Assembly (NCBI RefSeq): GCF_020515525.1
Contig: NZ_JAIYEP010000034.1
Span: 1-44,266, forward strand
DNA length: 44,266 nt
Direction: 5' to 3'
Origin: Rhodococcus yananensis
Lineage (GTDB): Bacteria; Actinomycetota; Actinomycetes; Mycobacteriales; Mycobacteriaceae
A model generated the notes under the pieces. It was given only the letters and a program-made list of their open reading frames with translations, was not told where the DNA came from and searched no databases. Every line of letters starts with the position of its first letter. Position 1 is the first letter of the stretch. The translations under genes were made by a program, and so were the position numbers. Shown here piece after piece: positions 24,760 to 34,740 of this stretch.

Positions 24760-27331
24760 GCAGGGCGACCAACCCGAGTTCGGCGGGCGTGGCCAGCAGG
24801 TCGTGCCGCGGCAGCACCCGCACGGTGTAGCCGACGGCACCGGCCAACGGCAGGGCGACGTCGGCGGCGAACACCTCCCCGAGCGGATCCGCGCCCGTGT
24901 GGATCATCGTGACGGTCACGGGTTCGGTGAGCGTGTCGTCCTGCCCGACCTTGCCGATCACCGCCTGCACCTGCACGTCGTCGGGTGTCAGGTCCCCGAG
25001 TCGCACGTGGGCGGTCAGCCCCAGCCGCGACCCGATCTCGGGGCTCTCGGGCAGCCCGTCGCTGTCGACCTGCGCGACCCGCACCGACGGCCACGCCGCG
25101 TCGACGCGGTGCCGGTACTCGGCGAGTGCCTTCGCACCGGCGTGATCGTCCGCGGTGACCGCCCGGGCCGACCGCGCCGCCGGCGTGTAGTAGTCGACGG
25201 CGTAGTCGCGGACCATGCGGGACGCGAGGACCTTCGGACCGAGGTTCTCGAGGGTGTGCCGCACCATCTCGATCCACCGGGTGGGTACACCGGCCTCGTC
25301 GCGGTCGTAGAAGCGGGGCAGCACCGACCGCTCGAGCAGTTCGTAGAGCGCACCGGCCTCGAGGTCGTCGCGGCGTTCGTCGTCGACACCGTCCGCGGTG
25401 GGGATCGCCCAGCCGTTGCCGCCGTCGAACATCTCGTCCCACCAACCGTCGCGGATCGACAGGTTCAGCCCACCGTTGAGCGCCGACTTCATGCCCGACG
25501 TGCCGCACGCTTCGAGGGGGCGCAGCGGATTGTTCAGCCACACGTCGCAGCCCCAGTACAGGAACCGGGCCATCGACATGTCGTAGTCCGGCAGGAACAC
25601 GATGCGGTGCCGCACGTCGTGCCGGTCGGCGAACCGCACAACCTGCTGGATCAGCCCCTTGCCGCCGTCGTCGGCGGGGTGGCTCTTGCCGGCGACGACG
25701 AGCTGCACCGGGCGGTCCTCGTCGAGGAGGATCGTGCGCAGCCGCTCCGGGTCGCGCAGCATCAACGTCAACCGCTTGTAGGTGGGGACACGCCGCGCGA
25801 ATCCGACGGTGAGTACGTCCGGGTCGAACACGCCCGACACCCAGCCGAGTTCGGCCTCGGTGGCGCCGCGTTCGAGCCACGACGCGCGGACGCGTCGCCG
25901 CACCTCGTCGACGAGCCGGGCGCGCAGGGTGTTGCGGGTGGACCACAGTTCGGCCGGGTCGACGGTCTGCAGCAGTTCCCAGCCGCGGGCCTCCTCGACC
26001 CGGTCGGGGCCGGCGAGCCGGTTCGCGAGCGAGATCCATTCGCGGGCCGCCCACGTGGGTGCGTGCACCCCGTTGGTGACGGAGCCGATGGGGACCTCGG
26101 CGGCGTCGAAACCGGGCCACAGCCCTTCGAACATGTGGCGGCTCACCCGGCCGTGCAGCCGCGACACTCCGTTGCAGCGTTGCCCGAGACGCAACCCGAG
26201 GTGCGCCATGTTGAACACGCCGGGATCGTCCTCCCGGCCGAGCGCGAGGATCCGGTCGACGGTGAGCCCGGGCAGCAGCGCCGACTCGTTCTCTCCGTTG
26301 GGTCCGGAGAAGTAGTGCCGGACCAGGTCGATCGGGAAGCGGTCGATGCCCGCCGGCACGGGTGTGTGCGTGGTGAACACGGTGCCGGCGCGAACGGCGG
26401 CGAGGGCTTCGTCGAAATCCAGTCCGGTGGTGGTGACGAGTTCGCGGATGCGTTCGGCGCCGAGGAAGCCGGCGTGCCCCTCGTTCATGTGGAACACGTC
26501 GGGGTCGGGGAGGTCGTGGATGCGGGTGTAGGCGCGCACGGCGCGGACTCCACCGATGCCGGCGAGGATCTCCTGCCGGATGCGGTGGTCCTGGTCGCCG
26601 CCGTACAGCCGGTCGGTGACACCGCGCAGGTCTTCGTCGTTTCCGGCGATGTCGCTGTCGAGGAGCAGCAGCGGAACCCGGCCGATCTGCGCGATCCACA
26701 CGCGTGCGTCGAGGGTGCGGCCGCCGGGGATGTCGACGCGGACGAGGGCGGGGGTGCCGTCGGTTTCGGTGAGCAGACGCAGCGGCAGGCCCTGCGGGTC
26801 GTAGGAGGGGTAGTGCTCCATCTGCCAGCCGTCGGCGCTGAGCGACTGCCGAAAGTACCCGGAGCGGTACAGCAGGCCCACACCGATCAGGGGTAGTCCG
26901 AGGTCGGACGCCGCCTTGAGGTGATCGCCCGCGAGGATGCCGAGCCCCCCGGAGTAGTTGGGCAGGACCTCCGAGACCCCGAATTCCATGGAGAAGTAGG
27001 CGATGCCGTCGGGTACGTCGGCGCCCCGCTGTTGTTGCTGCTGGAACCACCGGGGTCGCGACAGATAGTCGTCGAGGTCGGCGGCTGCGGCGTCGAGGCG
27101 GGCCACGAAATCGTCGTCCTCGGCGAGCGCGTCCAGGCGGGCCGCGGGCACCTCCCCGAGGAGACGCACCGGGTCGTGCGCCGCGCGATCCCACAGCTCG
27201 GGGTCGACGGACGCGAACAGATCCTGGGTGGGCGGATGCCACGACCAGCGCAGATTGGTGCTCAGTGCTCCCAGCGAGGTCAACCGCTCGGGGAGGTGGG
27301 CTCGGACGGTGAACCGACGCAACGCTTTCAC
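24755..27331 (-). CDS. glgP: Alpha-glucan phosphorylase (GlgP, Rv1328-like)
   Basis: It phosphorolyses alpha-1,4-glucan to glucose-1-phosphate with pyridoxal phosphate. The protein has 858 residues and is of the shorter GT35 subfamily common in actinobacteria. Key segments: [13 protein letters not shown] near the N-terminus, [39 protein letters not shown], and the C-terminal PLP region [19 protein letters not shown], where the Lys of GMKS is the expected PLP attachment residue. The GTG start at 27331 has TAGGCT at 7 nt and no Shine-Dalgarno sequence. It faces away from glgE-glgB across a 169-bp region, so synthesis and breakdown can be switched separately. Confidence 0.93.
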   Translation of the reverse strand: MKALRRFTVRAHLPERLTSLGALSTNLRWSWHPPTQDLFASVDPELWDRAAHDPVRLLGEVPAARLDALAEDDDFVARLDAAAADLDDYLSRPRWFQQQQQRGADVPDGIAYFSMEFGVSEVLPNYSGGLGILAGDHLKAASDLGLPLIGVGLLYRSGYFRQSLSADGWQMEHYPSYDPQGLPLRLLTETDGTPALVRVDIPGGRTLDARVWIAQIGRVPLLLLDSDIAGNDEDLRGVTDRLYGGDQDHRIRQEILAGIGGVRAVRAYTRIHDLPDPDVFHMNEGHAGFLGAERIRELVTTTGLDFDEALAAVRAGTVFTTHTPVPAGIDRFPIDLVRHYFSGPNGENESALLPGLTVDRILALGREDDPGVFNMAHLGLRLGQRCNGVSRLHGRVSRHMFEGLWPGFDAAEVPIGSVTNGVHAPTWAAREWISLANRLAGPDRVEEARGWELLQTVDPAELWSTRNTLRARLVDEVRRRVRASWLERGATEAELGWVSGVFDPDVLTVGFARRVPTYKRLTLMLRDPERLRTILLDEDRPVQLVVAGKSHPADDGGKGLIQQVVRFADRHDVRHRIVFLPDYDMSMARFLYWGCDVWLNNPLRPLEACGTSGMKSALNGGLNLSIRDGWWDEMFDGGNGWAIPTADGVDDERRDDLEAGALYELLERSVLPRFYDRDEAGVPTRWIEMVRHTLENLGPKVLASRMVRDYAVDYYTPAARSARAVTADDHAGAKALAEYRHRVDAAWPSVRVAQVDSDGLPESPEIGSRLGLTAHVRLGDLTPDDVQVQAVIGKVGQDDTLTEPVTVTMIHTGADPLGEVFAADVALPLAGAVGYTVRVLPRHDLLATPAELGLVALP

Positions 27332-27338
27332 GCGGGGA

Positions 27339-27344
27339 AGCCTA
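27339..27344 (-). promoter_or_regulatory. -10 element TAGGCT, leaderless start of glgP
   Basis: TAGGCT on the minus strand ends 7 nt before the glgP GTG. The hexamer and spacing are identical to those of rph. Confidence 0.6.
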
Positions 27345-27500
27345 CCCACCGGACGGGGTCGTCGCCGACCGGCGCTCCACGGCGACATCCGATGTTCACA
27401 CCAGGACCATCATTCCCCACCGGACGACCGGACGCCGAGCGGCGCCTCGTTTACGGTTGGTACGAACTCGACGCTTCCCTACCTCCCGAACGGAGAACAC

Positions 27501-29519
27501 GTGAACGGTCGTCTGGCCATCGACGACGTCCGACCGGCACTCGACGGTGGACGTTGCCCGACCAAAGCGGTGGTCGGCGAGGTGGTTCCCGTGTCGGCGG
27601 TGGTGTGGCGGGAGGGTCACGACGCCGTCGCGGCGACCCTGGCCGTGCGCGGGCCGGCCGACGACCCCGACACGGCGGGTAGGTTCGCCCGGATCCCCAT
27701 GTCGCCCGGCCACCTGCCCGACACCTTCCAGGCGGTGTTCACACCCACGAGCCCCGGCCTGTGGACGTATCGGGTGGAGGCATGGTCCGATCCGGTGTCG
27801 ACGTGGCGTCACGCCGTGCACGCGAAGCTCGACGCCGGGCAGGGCGCGGAGGATCTCGCGAACGATCTCGAGCTCGGCGCCCGGTTGTTCGAGACGGCCG
27901 CGCGGTCGGTGCCGCGCGGCAGCCGCCCGTCGCTGCTCGCGGTGGCCGCGACACTGCGGTCCGATCGATCGTTGCCGGAGCGGGTGGCGCCCGCATTCGG
28001 ACCCGACGTCACCGAGGTCCTGCGGGCGCATCCACTGCGCGAACTGGTCACCCGCGGTCGTGCGCAGACGGTGCTCGTCGACCGGCGCCGAGCACTGTTC
28101 GGGTCCTGGTACGAGTTCTTCCCCCGGTCGACGGGCGGATGGAACGACGACGGCACGCCCCGGCACGGCACGTTCGACACTGCCGCCGCCGATCTTCCGC
28201 GGATCGCCGCGATGGGGTTCGACGTGGTGTATCTGCCGCCGATCCATCCGATCGGGAAGATCAACCGCAAGGGTCCGAACAACTCCTTGGTGGCCGGTCC
28301 CGGGGATGTGGGTTCGCCGTGGGCGATCGGGTCGGACGAGGGCGGTCACGACGCGATCCATCCGGAACTCGGCACCGACGACGACTTCCGCCGGTTCGTG
28401 GCGCGCGCCGGTGAGCTCGGGATGGAGGTCGCGCTCGACCTGGCGTTGCAGTGCGCACCCGACCATCCGTGGGCGATCGAACACCCGGAGTGGTTCACAG
28501 TGCTCCCGGACGGGACCATCGCGTACGCGGAGAACCCGCCGAAGAAGTATCAGGACATCTATCCGCTGAACTTCGACGACGACCCGGACGGTCTCGCCGC
28601 CGAGGTGCTGCGGGTGGTGCGGCACTGGGTCACCGCGGGCGTGAAGATCTTCCGGGTCGACAATCCGCACACGAAACCCCCGAACTTCTGGCAGTGGCTG
28701 ATCGAGGAGGTCAAGTCCACCGACCCGGACGTGCTGTTCCTGTCGGAGGCGTTCACCCGTCCAGCCCGCCTGTACGGGCTGGCGCGGCGCGGTTTCACCC
28801 AGTCCTACACGTACTTCACATGGCGGATCGCGAAGTGGGAGCTCACCGAGTTCGGCCGTGAGATCGCCGCGAAGGCGGACGAGGCCCGCCCCAACCTGTT
28901 CGTGAACACCCCGGACATCCTGCACGAGTCGTTGCAGCACGGCGGTCCCGGCATGTTCGCGTTGCGCGCGGCGCTGGCGGCGACGCTGTCCCCGACGTGG
29001 GGTGTGTACTCGGGTTACGAGCTGTTCGAGCATGTGGCGGTGCGTGACGGCAGTGAGGAGTACCTCGATTCCGAGAAGTACCAGTTGCGTCCCCGCCGGT
29101 TCGACGACGCGCGACGCCGCGGCGAATCCCTCGAACCGTGGATCACGGCGCTCAACCGGATCCGTCGTGCTCATCCGGCGTTGCAGCAGCTGCGCAACAT
29201 TGCGTTCCACCACGTCGACAACGAGGCGCTGATCGCCTACTCGAAGTTCGATCCCGTCACCGGCGACGCGGTGCTCACGGTCGTCAACCTGAATCCGCAC
29301 GGCGCGGAGCAGGGCAACATCTGGTTGGACATGCCGGCGATCGGCCACGACTGGCACGACCAGTTCACGGTGCACGACGAGGTCAGCGGCGAGCAGTATC
29401 ACTGGGGTCGCTCGAACTTCGTGCGGCTCGAACCGTGGCGGGCGGTCGCGCACATCCTGGTGTTGCCGCCGATCGGGATCCCGGCCCGCACGGTCCTCGC
29501 GTACCGGGAGTTGTCGTGA
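27501..29519 (+). CDS. glgE: Alpha-1,4-glucan:maltose-1-phosphate maltosyltransferase (GlgE)
   Basis: It transfers maltosyl units from maltose-1-phosphate to the growing alpha-glucan. It is a GH13 family enzyme of 672 residues from GTG 27501, which has GGAG upstream; the M. tuberculosis protein is ~700 residues with a longer N-terminus. N-terminal beta domain: [21 protein letters not shown]. Catalytic barrel: [52 protein letters not shown] with nucleophile Asp 387, and [16 protein letters not shown] with acid/base Glu 416. The 29-residue spacing equals that of the Streptomyces enzyme. The stop overlaps the glgB start by 4 nt. No treS or maltokinase gene is in the window, so maltose-1-phosphate must come from elsewhere. 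Confidence 0.96.
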   Translation: MNGRLAIDDVRPALDGGRCPTKAVVGEVVPVSAVVWREGHDAVAATLAVRGPADDPDTAGRFARIPMSPGHLPDTFQAVFTPTSPGLWTYRVEAWSDPVSTWRHAVHAKLDAGQGAEDLANDLELGARLFETAARSVPRGSRPSLLAVAATLRSDRSLPERVAPAFGPDVTEVLRAHPLRELVTRGRAQTVLVDRRRALFGSWYEFFPRSTGGWNDDGTPRHGTFDTAAADLPRIAAMGFDVVYLPPIHPIGKINRKGPNNSLVAGPGDVGSPWAIGSDEGGHDAIHPELGTDDDFRRFVARAGELGMEVALDLALQCAPDHPWAIEHPEWFTVLPDGTIAYAENPPKKYQDIYPLNFDDDPDGLAAEVLRVVRHWVTAGVKIFRVDNPHTKPPNFWQWLIEEVKSTDPDVLFLSEAFTRPARLYGLARRGFTQSYTYFTWRIAKWELTEFGREIAAKADEARPNLFVNTPDILHESLQHGGPGMFALRAALAATLSPTWGVYSGYELFEHVAVRDGSEEYLDSEKYQLRPRRFDDARRRGESLEPWITALNRIRRAHPALQQLRNIAFHHVDNEALIAYSKFDPVTGDAVLTVVNLNPHGAEQGNIWLDMPAIGHDWHDQFTVHDEVSGEQYHWGRSNFVRLEPWRAVAHILVLPPIGIPARTVLAYRELS

Positions 29520-31729
29520 CCACGCGGGGAAGCCGCGGCGGCCCCGCGCGGCGCGACGCGCCGGCGCCCGACGATCTGGCGCGGCTGCTGTCGGGAGTGC
29601 ATCACGATCCGCACGCGGTGCTCGGCGCCCATCCCCACCCCGAGGGCACCATCTTCCGGGCCCTGCGCCCCGGCGCGGAACGGGTGTCGGTGCGCGTCGC
29701 CGGTGTCGATCATCCGCTCGAGCCGCTGGGCGGCGACGTGTTCTCGGCGTTGGTGCCCGTGCACGACCCGGTCGACCACCGCCTGGTGGTGACGTATCCG
29801 TTCGACTACACGGTGGTCGTCGCCGACGGATACCGCTTCCTGCCGACGCTCGGCGAACTCGACCGGTATCTGATCGGTGAGGGCCGCCACGAACGTCTGT
29901 GGGAGGTGCTGGGTGCGCATCCGCGCAGCTACGACACCCCCGACGGCACCGTCACCGGTACGTCCTTCGCGGTGTGGGCGCCGGGTGCGCGCGGCGTCAC
30001 GGTCCTCGGCGACTTCGACGGCTGGGGTGGGCGTACCGCACCGATGCGGGTGCTCGGGTCCAGCGGCGTGTGGGAACTGTTCGTTCCCGACGTGGGTCCG
30101 GGTGAGCTGTACAAGTTCCGGGTGCACGGGCGTGACGGGTCGGTCCGCGACAAGGCCGACCCGATGGCGTTCGCCACGGAGGTTCCCCCCGCCACGGCCT
30201 CCCGGATCACCGTCGGCACGCACGTGTGGCGTGATGGCGACTGGATCGAGGCCCGCGCTGCACGGCAGCCGCATCAGGAGCCGATGAGCGTGTACGAGGT
30301 GCATCTCGGGTCGTGGCGTCCGGGGCTGGACTATCTCGAACTCGCCGACGCTCTCGCCGAGTACGTGACCGGCACCGGGTTCACCCACGTCGAACTGCTG
30401 CCCATCGCGGAACACCCGTTCGGCGGATCGTGGGGTTACCAGGTCACGTCGTACTATGCGCCGACCGCCCGGTTCGGGACACCCGACGATTTCCGCGAGT
30501 TCGTCGACCGGCTGCACGCGGCGGGCATCGGGGTGATCGTCGACTGGGTTCCGGCGCACTTCCCGAAGGACGACTGGGCGCTCGCGCGGTTCGACGGCAG
30601 CGCACTGTACGAACACCCCGACCCGACGCGCGGTGAGCAACTCGACTGGGGTACGTACGTGTTCGACTACGGCCGGAACGAGGTGCGGAACTTCCTCGTC
30701 GCGAATGCCCTGTTCTGGGTCGAGGAGTTCCACGTCGACGGTCTGCGCGTCGACGCGGTCGCCTCGATGCTGTACCTGGACTACTCACGACCGTCCGGTG
30801 GATGGACACCCAACGTGTACGGCGGCAGGGAGAACCTCGAGGCCGTGGCGTTCCTCCAGGAACTGAACGCCACCGTGCACAAACTCCATCCGGGTGTCGT
30901 GACGATCGCGGAGGAGTCGACGTCGTGGCCGGGCGTGACACGGTCGACGAACGTCGGCGGCCTCGGATTCTCCATGAAATGGAACATGGGTTGGATGCAC
31001 GACACCCTGGGTTATCTGGCGCACGATCCGGTGCACCGCATCTACCACCATCACGAGATCACGTTCTCGCTGATGTACGCGTGGAGCGAAAACTTCGTGC
31101 TGCCGATCAGTCACGACGAAGTGGTGCACGGCAAGGGCACGCTGTGGACGCGGATGCCCGGCGACGACCACACGAGGGCCGCGGCGCTGCGCGCGTTCCT
31201 GGCATACATGTGGGCGCATCCGGGGAAGCAGTTGCTGTTCATGGGTCAGGAGTTCGGGCAGGTCTCCGAGTGGTCGGAGGAACGCGGACTGGACTGGTGG
31301 CAGCTCGACGAGCCGCACACCGGGGAGCTGCACCGGGGTGTTCGTGACCTGGTCACCGACCTGAACCGGCTCTATCGCGAGCACCCCGCGCTGTACACCC
31401 TGGACACCTCCCCGGGTGGCTACGCGTGGATCGACGCGAACGATGCGCGCAACAATGTGCTCAGTTTCCTGCGGTACGGGCACGACGGTTCCGTCGTGGC
31501 GTGTCTGTACAACTTTTCGGGCACCACCCATTCGGACTATCGTGTCGGTCTACCCGAACCGGGCACGTGGGGGGAGATCCTCAACACGGATGCGGTCGCC
31601 TACCGCGGCGGTGGGGTCGGCAACCTCGGCTCCGTCGAGGCCGCACCCCGGTCGTGGCACGGCCGGCCCGCGTCGGCTCGGGTGACGCTTCCCGCTCACG
31701 GCGCGATCTGGTTGTCGCCGCAGCGGTGA
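29516..31729 (+). CDS. glgB: 1,4-alpha-glucan branching enzyme
   Basis: It makes alpha-1,6 branches in glycogen or glucan. The protein has 737 residues. N-terminal domains: a first module with [20 protein letters not shown] and a second CBM48 with [20 protein letters not shown]. The GH13 barrel has [19 protein letters not shown], the nucleophile Asp in [18 protein letters not shown], the acid/base Glu in [14 protein letters not shown], and [16 protein letters not shown]. The C-terminus ends in a beta domain with [12 protein letters not shown]. The GTG start at 29516 overlaps glgE (GTGA), so the two genes are translationally coupled as in Rv1326c-Rv1327c. It is a full-length copy with all catalytic residues visible. 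Confidence 0.96.
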   Translation: MTTRGSRGGPARRDAPAPDDLARLLSGVHHDPHAVLGAHPHPEGTIFRALRPGAERVSVRVAGVDHPLEPLGGDVFSALVPVHDPVDHRLVVTYPFDYTVVVADGYRFLPTLGELDRYLIGEGRHERLWEVLGAHPRSYDTPDGTVTGTSFAVWAPGARGVTVLGDFDGWGGRTAPMRVLGSSGVWELFVPDVGPGELYKFRVHGRDGSVRDKADPMAFATEVPPATASRITVGTHVWRDGDWIEARAARQPHQEPMSVYEVHLGSWRPGLDYLELADALAEYVTGTGFTHVELLPIAEHPFGGSWGYQVTSYYAPTARFGTPDDFREFVDRLHAAGIGVIVDWVPAHFPKDDWALARFDGSALYEHPDPTRGEQLDWGTYVFDYGRNEVRNFLVANALFWVEEFHVDGLRVDAVASMLYLDYSRPSGGWTPNVYGGRENLEAVAFLQELNATVHKLHPGVVTIAEESTSWPGVTRSTNVGGLGFSMKWNMGWMHDTLGYLAHDPVHRIYHHHEITFSLMYAWSENFVLPISHDEVVHGKGTLWTRMPGDDHTRAAALRAFLAYMWAHPGKQLLFMGQEFGQVSEWSEERGLDWWQLDEPHTGELHRGVRDLVTDLNRLYREHPALYTLDTSPGGYAWIDANDARNNVLSFLRYGHDGSVVACLYNFSGTTHSDYRVGLPEPGTWGEILNTDAVAYRGGGVGNLGSVEAAPRSWHGRPASARVTLPAHGAIWLSPQR

Positions 31730-31766
31730 GCACCGACTGCGACGACGGGACGGGAGCGGACAGGAC

Positions 31767-33215
31767 GTGGAAATCGGACGGCTACGGGCGTGCGCGGTGG
31801 TGGTCCTGGCCGCGCTGACCGTCGCGGCATGTGCCCACGAGATCGAGGGGACGGCCGTCTCGATCTACGACGACCCGTTCACGGTGGCGGGTCTGCCGGT
31901 CGATTCGGGTCCGAGCGGCCCCCGCGACGGGGTGCCCGACGCGGACGTCGTCGTCGACAACACCGACGGGGGCGACATCGACACGCTCATGGGCAACGCC
32001 GTCGCCGACATCGAGTCGTTCTGGAGGCAGCAGTACTCCACCATCGCGCGCGGCGACTTCGACCCCGTCGACACCCTCGTGTCGTGGGATCCCTCGCAGC
32101 GGCGCGGCCCGAAGTTCTGCGGCGAGACCACCTACGACTTCGTCAACGCCGCGTACTGCAGTCGCGGCGACGCGATCGGCTGGGACCGCGAGTTCCTGGT
32201 GCCCCAGCTCGTGGAGAGTTTCGGTCCGATGTCGGCGGTCACGGTGCTGGCCCACGAGTACGGGCACGCCATCCAACACAAGGCGGGTCTGGTCGCCGAC
32301 GACGATCCCGGCATCGTGTTCGAACAGCAGGCGGACTGTTTCGCCGGCGCGTTCATGCGGCATGTCGCCGAAGGCCGATCCGAACACTTCCGGCTCAACA
32401 CCTCCGACGGCCTCAACAACGTCCTCGCGTCGATGGTGCTGTTCCGCGACAGCGATCCCAACGATCCCGATTCGATCCACGGTTCCGCGTTCGAACGGGT
32501 CACCGCCGTGCAGATCGGATTCACCGACGGCGTCGCGGGCTGCCCGCGGATCGATGCCGACGAGATCGAGACGCGCCGGGCGGACCTGCCGCAATATTTC
32601 GACGGCAGCGACGACGGCGAACTCGAGGTCACCGCGGACTCGGTGCAGATGCTCTTCGATTCGTTCCGGTTGGTGTTCGATCTGGAGGACCCCCCGACGC
32701 TCGACCTGTCGGGCTACGATCTCGGCTGCACCGACGCCGCTGCGACGGCACCGGTGTCGTACTGCCCCGCCACCAACACCGTCGGTATCGACATCGTGGC
32801 GCTCGCCGACCGCGGCGCACCCGACCGGTCACCGCGCGCCGAGTTCAGCGTCGATGTGCGCGGCGACTACAACGCGTACGTCCTCGTCGCGTCACGTTTC
32901 ACCCTGGCGGTGCAGAAGGAGGCGGGGCTCGGCCTGACCGACGCCAGGACGGCGCTGCGCGCCGCCTGCCTGGCCGGGGTGATCAGTGCCGCGCTCAGTC
33001 CGTCGAGCGAGCTGGCCGCGTCGACGGGGCCGAACGATCGGATGGTGTGGTTGTCCCCCGGCGACCTCGACGAGGCCGTGTCGGGTCTGCTCAGCGACGG
33101 TTTGGCGGCGAGCGACGTCAACGGTGCGACCGTGCCCAGCGGGTTCGCGCGGGTCGATGCGTTCCGGACCGGTGTGCTCGGCGGCGAGTCGTCGTGCACC
33201 GGCCGCTACCGCTGA
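31767..33215 (+). CDS. Putative lipoprotein zinc metallopeptidase (LpqM-like)
   Basis: The protein has 482 residues. The N-terminal signal peptide is RLRACAVVVLAALTVAAC, ending in a lipobox (VAAC), so it should be a lipoprotein on the outer face of the membrane. The peptidase core has VTVLAHEYGHAIQHKAG, an HExxH zinc motif, and downstream FEQQADCFAGAFMRHVAEG, which supplies a probable third ligand Glu; this resembles neutral zinc metallopeptidases of the YpfJ/LpqM type. The C-terminal ~200 residues have no domain I recognise. The substrate is unknown. It starts at GTG 31767, 37 bp after glgB, and could be read from the same transcript. M. tuberculosis has no such gene at this place, so it is an insertion relative to that order. 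Confidence 0.82.
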   Translation: MEIGRLRACAVVVLAALTVAACAHEIEGTAVSIYDDPFTVAGLPVDSGPSGPRDGVPDADVVVDNTDGGDIDTLMGNAVADIESFWRQQYSTIARGDFDPVDTLVSWDPSQRRGPKFCGETTYDFVNAAYCSRGDAIGWDREFLVPQLVESFGPMSAVTVLAHEYGHAIQHKAGLVADDDPGIVFEQQADCFAGAFMRHVAEGRSEHFRLNTSDGLNNVLASMVLFRDSDPNDPDSIHGSAFERVTAVQIGFTDGVAGCPRIDADEIETRRADLPQYFDGSDDGELEVTADSVQMLFDSFRLVFDLEDPPTLDLSGYDLGCTDAAATAPVSYCPATNTVGIDIVALADRGAPDRSPRAEFSVDVRGDYNAYVLVASRFTLAVQKEAGLGLTDARTALRAACLAGVISAALSPSSELAASTGPNDRMVWLSPGDLDEAVSGLLSDGLAASDVNGATVPSGFARVDAFRTGVLGGESSCTGRYR

Positions 33216-33238
33216 CGATGCAGCGGTAGCGGCCGGTG
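33197..33238. terminator. Bidirectional terminator with perfect 18-bp stem
   Basis: The arm 33197-33214 (CACCGGCCGCTACCGCTG) is perfectly complementary to 33221-33238, with a 6-nt loop. It lies at the convergent ends of the lipoprotein and thioredoxin genes, and the lipoprotein stop codon is at the end of the left arm. There is no T tract, as is common in actinobacteria. Confidence 0.85.
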
Positions 33239-33256
33239 TGTTCGACGGGGCGACGT

Positions 33257-34195
33257 TCAGTAGAGCGCGGACGCCAGTTTGCGGCGCGCGGCGACGACGA
33301 ACGGCTCGGCCTGATCGAACAGTTCGAACAGTTCGAGCAGGCGGGTGCGCGCCGCGGTCCGGTCGTCGCCGGCGCTGCGGCGGACGAACGCGATGATCCG
33401 CTCGAACGCGGCCTCCGGGTTCTGCGCGAACAGCTCGGCGTCGGCCGCGGCGAGCTGTGCGTCGAGGTCGGGGGGTGCGGCATCGGCGCGGGCGATGGCG
33501 TCGGCGGGGATGTTCTGTGCTCGCGCCAGGAACTTGACCTGCCGCAGCGCCGACTTCGCCTCGGTGTTGCCGGGTTCGGAGTTCAGGATGAGGTTGTAGG
33601 CGGCCTCGGCGCCGTCGAAGTCGCCCTGTTCGAGTGCTTGCTCGGCCGCGACGAACCGCGGGTCGGCGGGTTGTTCGGTCGGTTCACCCGTGGTGGGCGG
33701 CCCGGACAGTTTGCCGTCGACGGCCTGCGCGATGGCGTCGAGCCACTGACGCAGGGCCGACTCGGGTTGCACACCCTGGAAGTCGGCGAGCGGCTGCCCG
33801 GCGGCGACGGCGACGACCGTCGGCACCGACTGCACACCGAACGCCTGCGCGATCCGCGGGTTGGCATCGACGTCGACCTTCGCCAGCACCCATCGGCCGG
33901 CGGCCTCGGTCGCGAGCTTCTCGAGCACCGGCGAGAGCTGCTTGCAGGGCTCGCACCAGGTTGCCCACAGATCGACGATGACCGGGACCTGTGAGGAGCG
34001 CTGCAGAACCTCGGCCTCGAACGTCGCTTCCGTGACGTCCACGATGGGCGCGATGCCACCGGGGGCGCCGTCGGCGGACGGGGGAGGCGGTGGCGGGGCG
34101 GAGGCCCGCTCCTTGAGGGGCGCGAGATCCACCGCGCCGGACATCGCCGCAGCGGCAGCGGCGGAACGTGTTGGACGGGAACCGGGTCGAGTCAC
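33257..34195 (-). CDS. Thioredoxin-TPR fusion protein (YbbN/CnoX-like, Rv1324 counterpart)
   Basis: The protein has 312 residues. An Ala- and Pro-rich N-terminus (residues ~1-50, including PPPPPP) leads to a thioredoxin domain (~51-160) with active site WATWCEPCKQ (Cys 81, Cys 84) and SVPTVVAVAAGQPL. A C-terminal helical TPR-like domain (~180-312) includes RFVAAEQALEQGDFDGAEAAYNLIL and AKSALRQVKFLARAQ. In the CnoX group this arrangement acts as a redox-linked holdase chaperone; here the CxxC is intact, so it may also be redox active. The start is GTG 34195 by family comparison; GGAGGG lies 4 nt before it and CAAACT 7 nt before. It is in the position of Rv1324, next to the thiolase region. Confidence 0.88.
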   Translation of the reverse strand: MTRPGSRPTRSAAAAAAMSGAVDLAPLKERASAPPPPPPSADGAPGGIAPIVDVTEATFEAEVLQRSSQVPVIVDLWATWCEPCKQLSPVLEKLATEAAGRWVLAKVDVDANPRIAQAFGVQSVPTVVAVAAGQPLADFQGVQPESALRQWLDAIAQAVDGKLSGPPTTGEPTEQPADPRFVAAEQALEQGDFDGAEAAYNLILNSEPGNTEAKSALRQVKFLARAQNIPADAIARADAAPPDLDAQLAAADAELFAQNPEAAFERIIAFVRRSAGDDRTAARTRLLELFELFDQAEPFVVAARRKLASALY

Positions 34196-34224
34196 GCCCT
34201 CCAGTTTGGCACGACCCGGCGGGA

Positions 34225-34252
34225 CGGCGCCGCTCGGTTGGTCGCGGCGCCG
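34225..34252. terminator. Hairpin after the DUF3817 gene
   Basis: CGGCGCCGC (34225-34233) pairs with GCGGCGCCG (34244-34252) around a 10-nt loop. It starts 8 bp beyond the DUF3817 stop at 34261 on the minus strand. It lies just upstream of the thioredoxin gene and may separate the two transcripts. Confidence 0.55.
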
Positions 34253-34260
34253 GTATCGGG

Positions 34261-34620
34261 TCAGGCCGCGGCGAGTGATTCGTCGCGGCTTCCGGGCGCG
34301 GAGAGCTCCCCGAGACGCCCCGTGCGCACCGCCCAACGTTCGAAGACGATCGTGCCGAACGGGGGCACACTCGACACGAGCGCCAGGAAGGTGGTCTTCA
34401 GATCCCATTTCAGCGCGAACGCCGTGATGATCGCGACGCCGACGAACACGAGGAACCCGGCGATGCCGTGCACCATCCCGGGGATTCGGACTGCTTCTTC
34501 GAAGCCGAGCACCCACTTGAAGAACATGGCGATCAGGAGGGCGGCCCAGGTCACTGCCTCCCAGATCGCGACAAGACGGAATCGCTTCGCGGGCGTCGAC
34601 AGGTCGAAGATGGTCGTCAT
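34261..34620 (-). CDS. DUF3817 family membrane protein (second copy)
   Basis: A 119-residue membrane protein with about four hydrophobic segments, including LVAIWEAVTWAALLIAMFF, GMVHGIAGFLVFVGVAIITA and TTFLALVSSVPPFGTIVFE. The F/Y-R-x(2)-A-x-W/T-E start of the domain and the GMVHG motif match DUF3817, as in the gene at 11285-11662 (VVHGW). The function is unknown. The ATG at 34620 is preceded by CACAAT at 6 nt, the same arrangement as the rhomboid gene. It has no counterpart at this place in the M. tuberculosis order I remember. Confidence 0.8.
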   Translation of the reverse strand: MTTIFDLSTPAKRFRLVAIWEAVTWAALLIAMFFKWVLGFEEAVRIPGMVHGIAGFLVFVGVAIITAFALKWDLKTTFLALVSSVPPFGTIVFERWAVRTGRLGELSAPGSRDESLAAA

Positions 34621-34626
34621 AGGGCC

Positions 34627-34632
34627 ATTGTG
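34627..34632 (-). promoter_or_regulatory. -10-like CACAAT, 6 nt before the DUF3817 start
   Basis: CACAAT on the minus strand ends 6 nt before the ATG at 34620. This repeats the hexamer and spacing found at 18628-18633. Confidence 0.4.
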
Positions 34633-34670
34633 CCCAACTTCTACGACAGCCTGTAGTGAGGGTGAGAGAG

Positions 34671-34706
34671 GTCACGGCCCCGGGGCGCACGCGCCGGGGC
34701 CGTGAC
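34671..34706. terminator. Terminator of the thiolase gene
   Basis: GTCACGGCCCCGG (34671-34683) is perfectly complementary to 34694-34706, a 13-bp stem with a 10-nt loop. It is 34 bp beyond the thiolase stop on the minus strand. There is no T tract. Confidence 0.75.
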
Positions 34707-34740
34707 CGCACCCGCATCCGGGTGCATTCCGCTGCGTCGA

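Noticed and set aside
24608-26896. 762-codon plus-strand open frame opposite glgP
   Set aside because: Shadow of glgP, with Val/Gly/Asp/Arg bias and no recognisable motif.
31790-33229. 479-codon open frame overlapping the lipoprotein metallopeptidase
   Set aside because: Arg-rich composition from a shifted frame. The frame at 31767 has a signal peptide, lipobox and HEYGH site.
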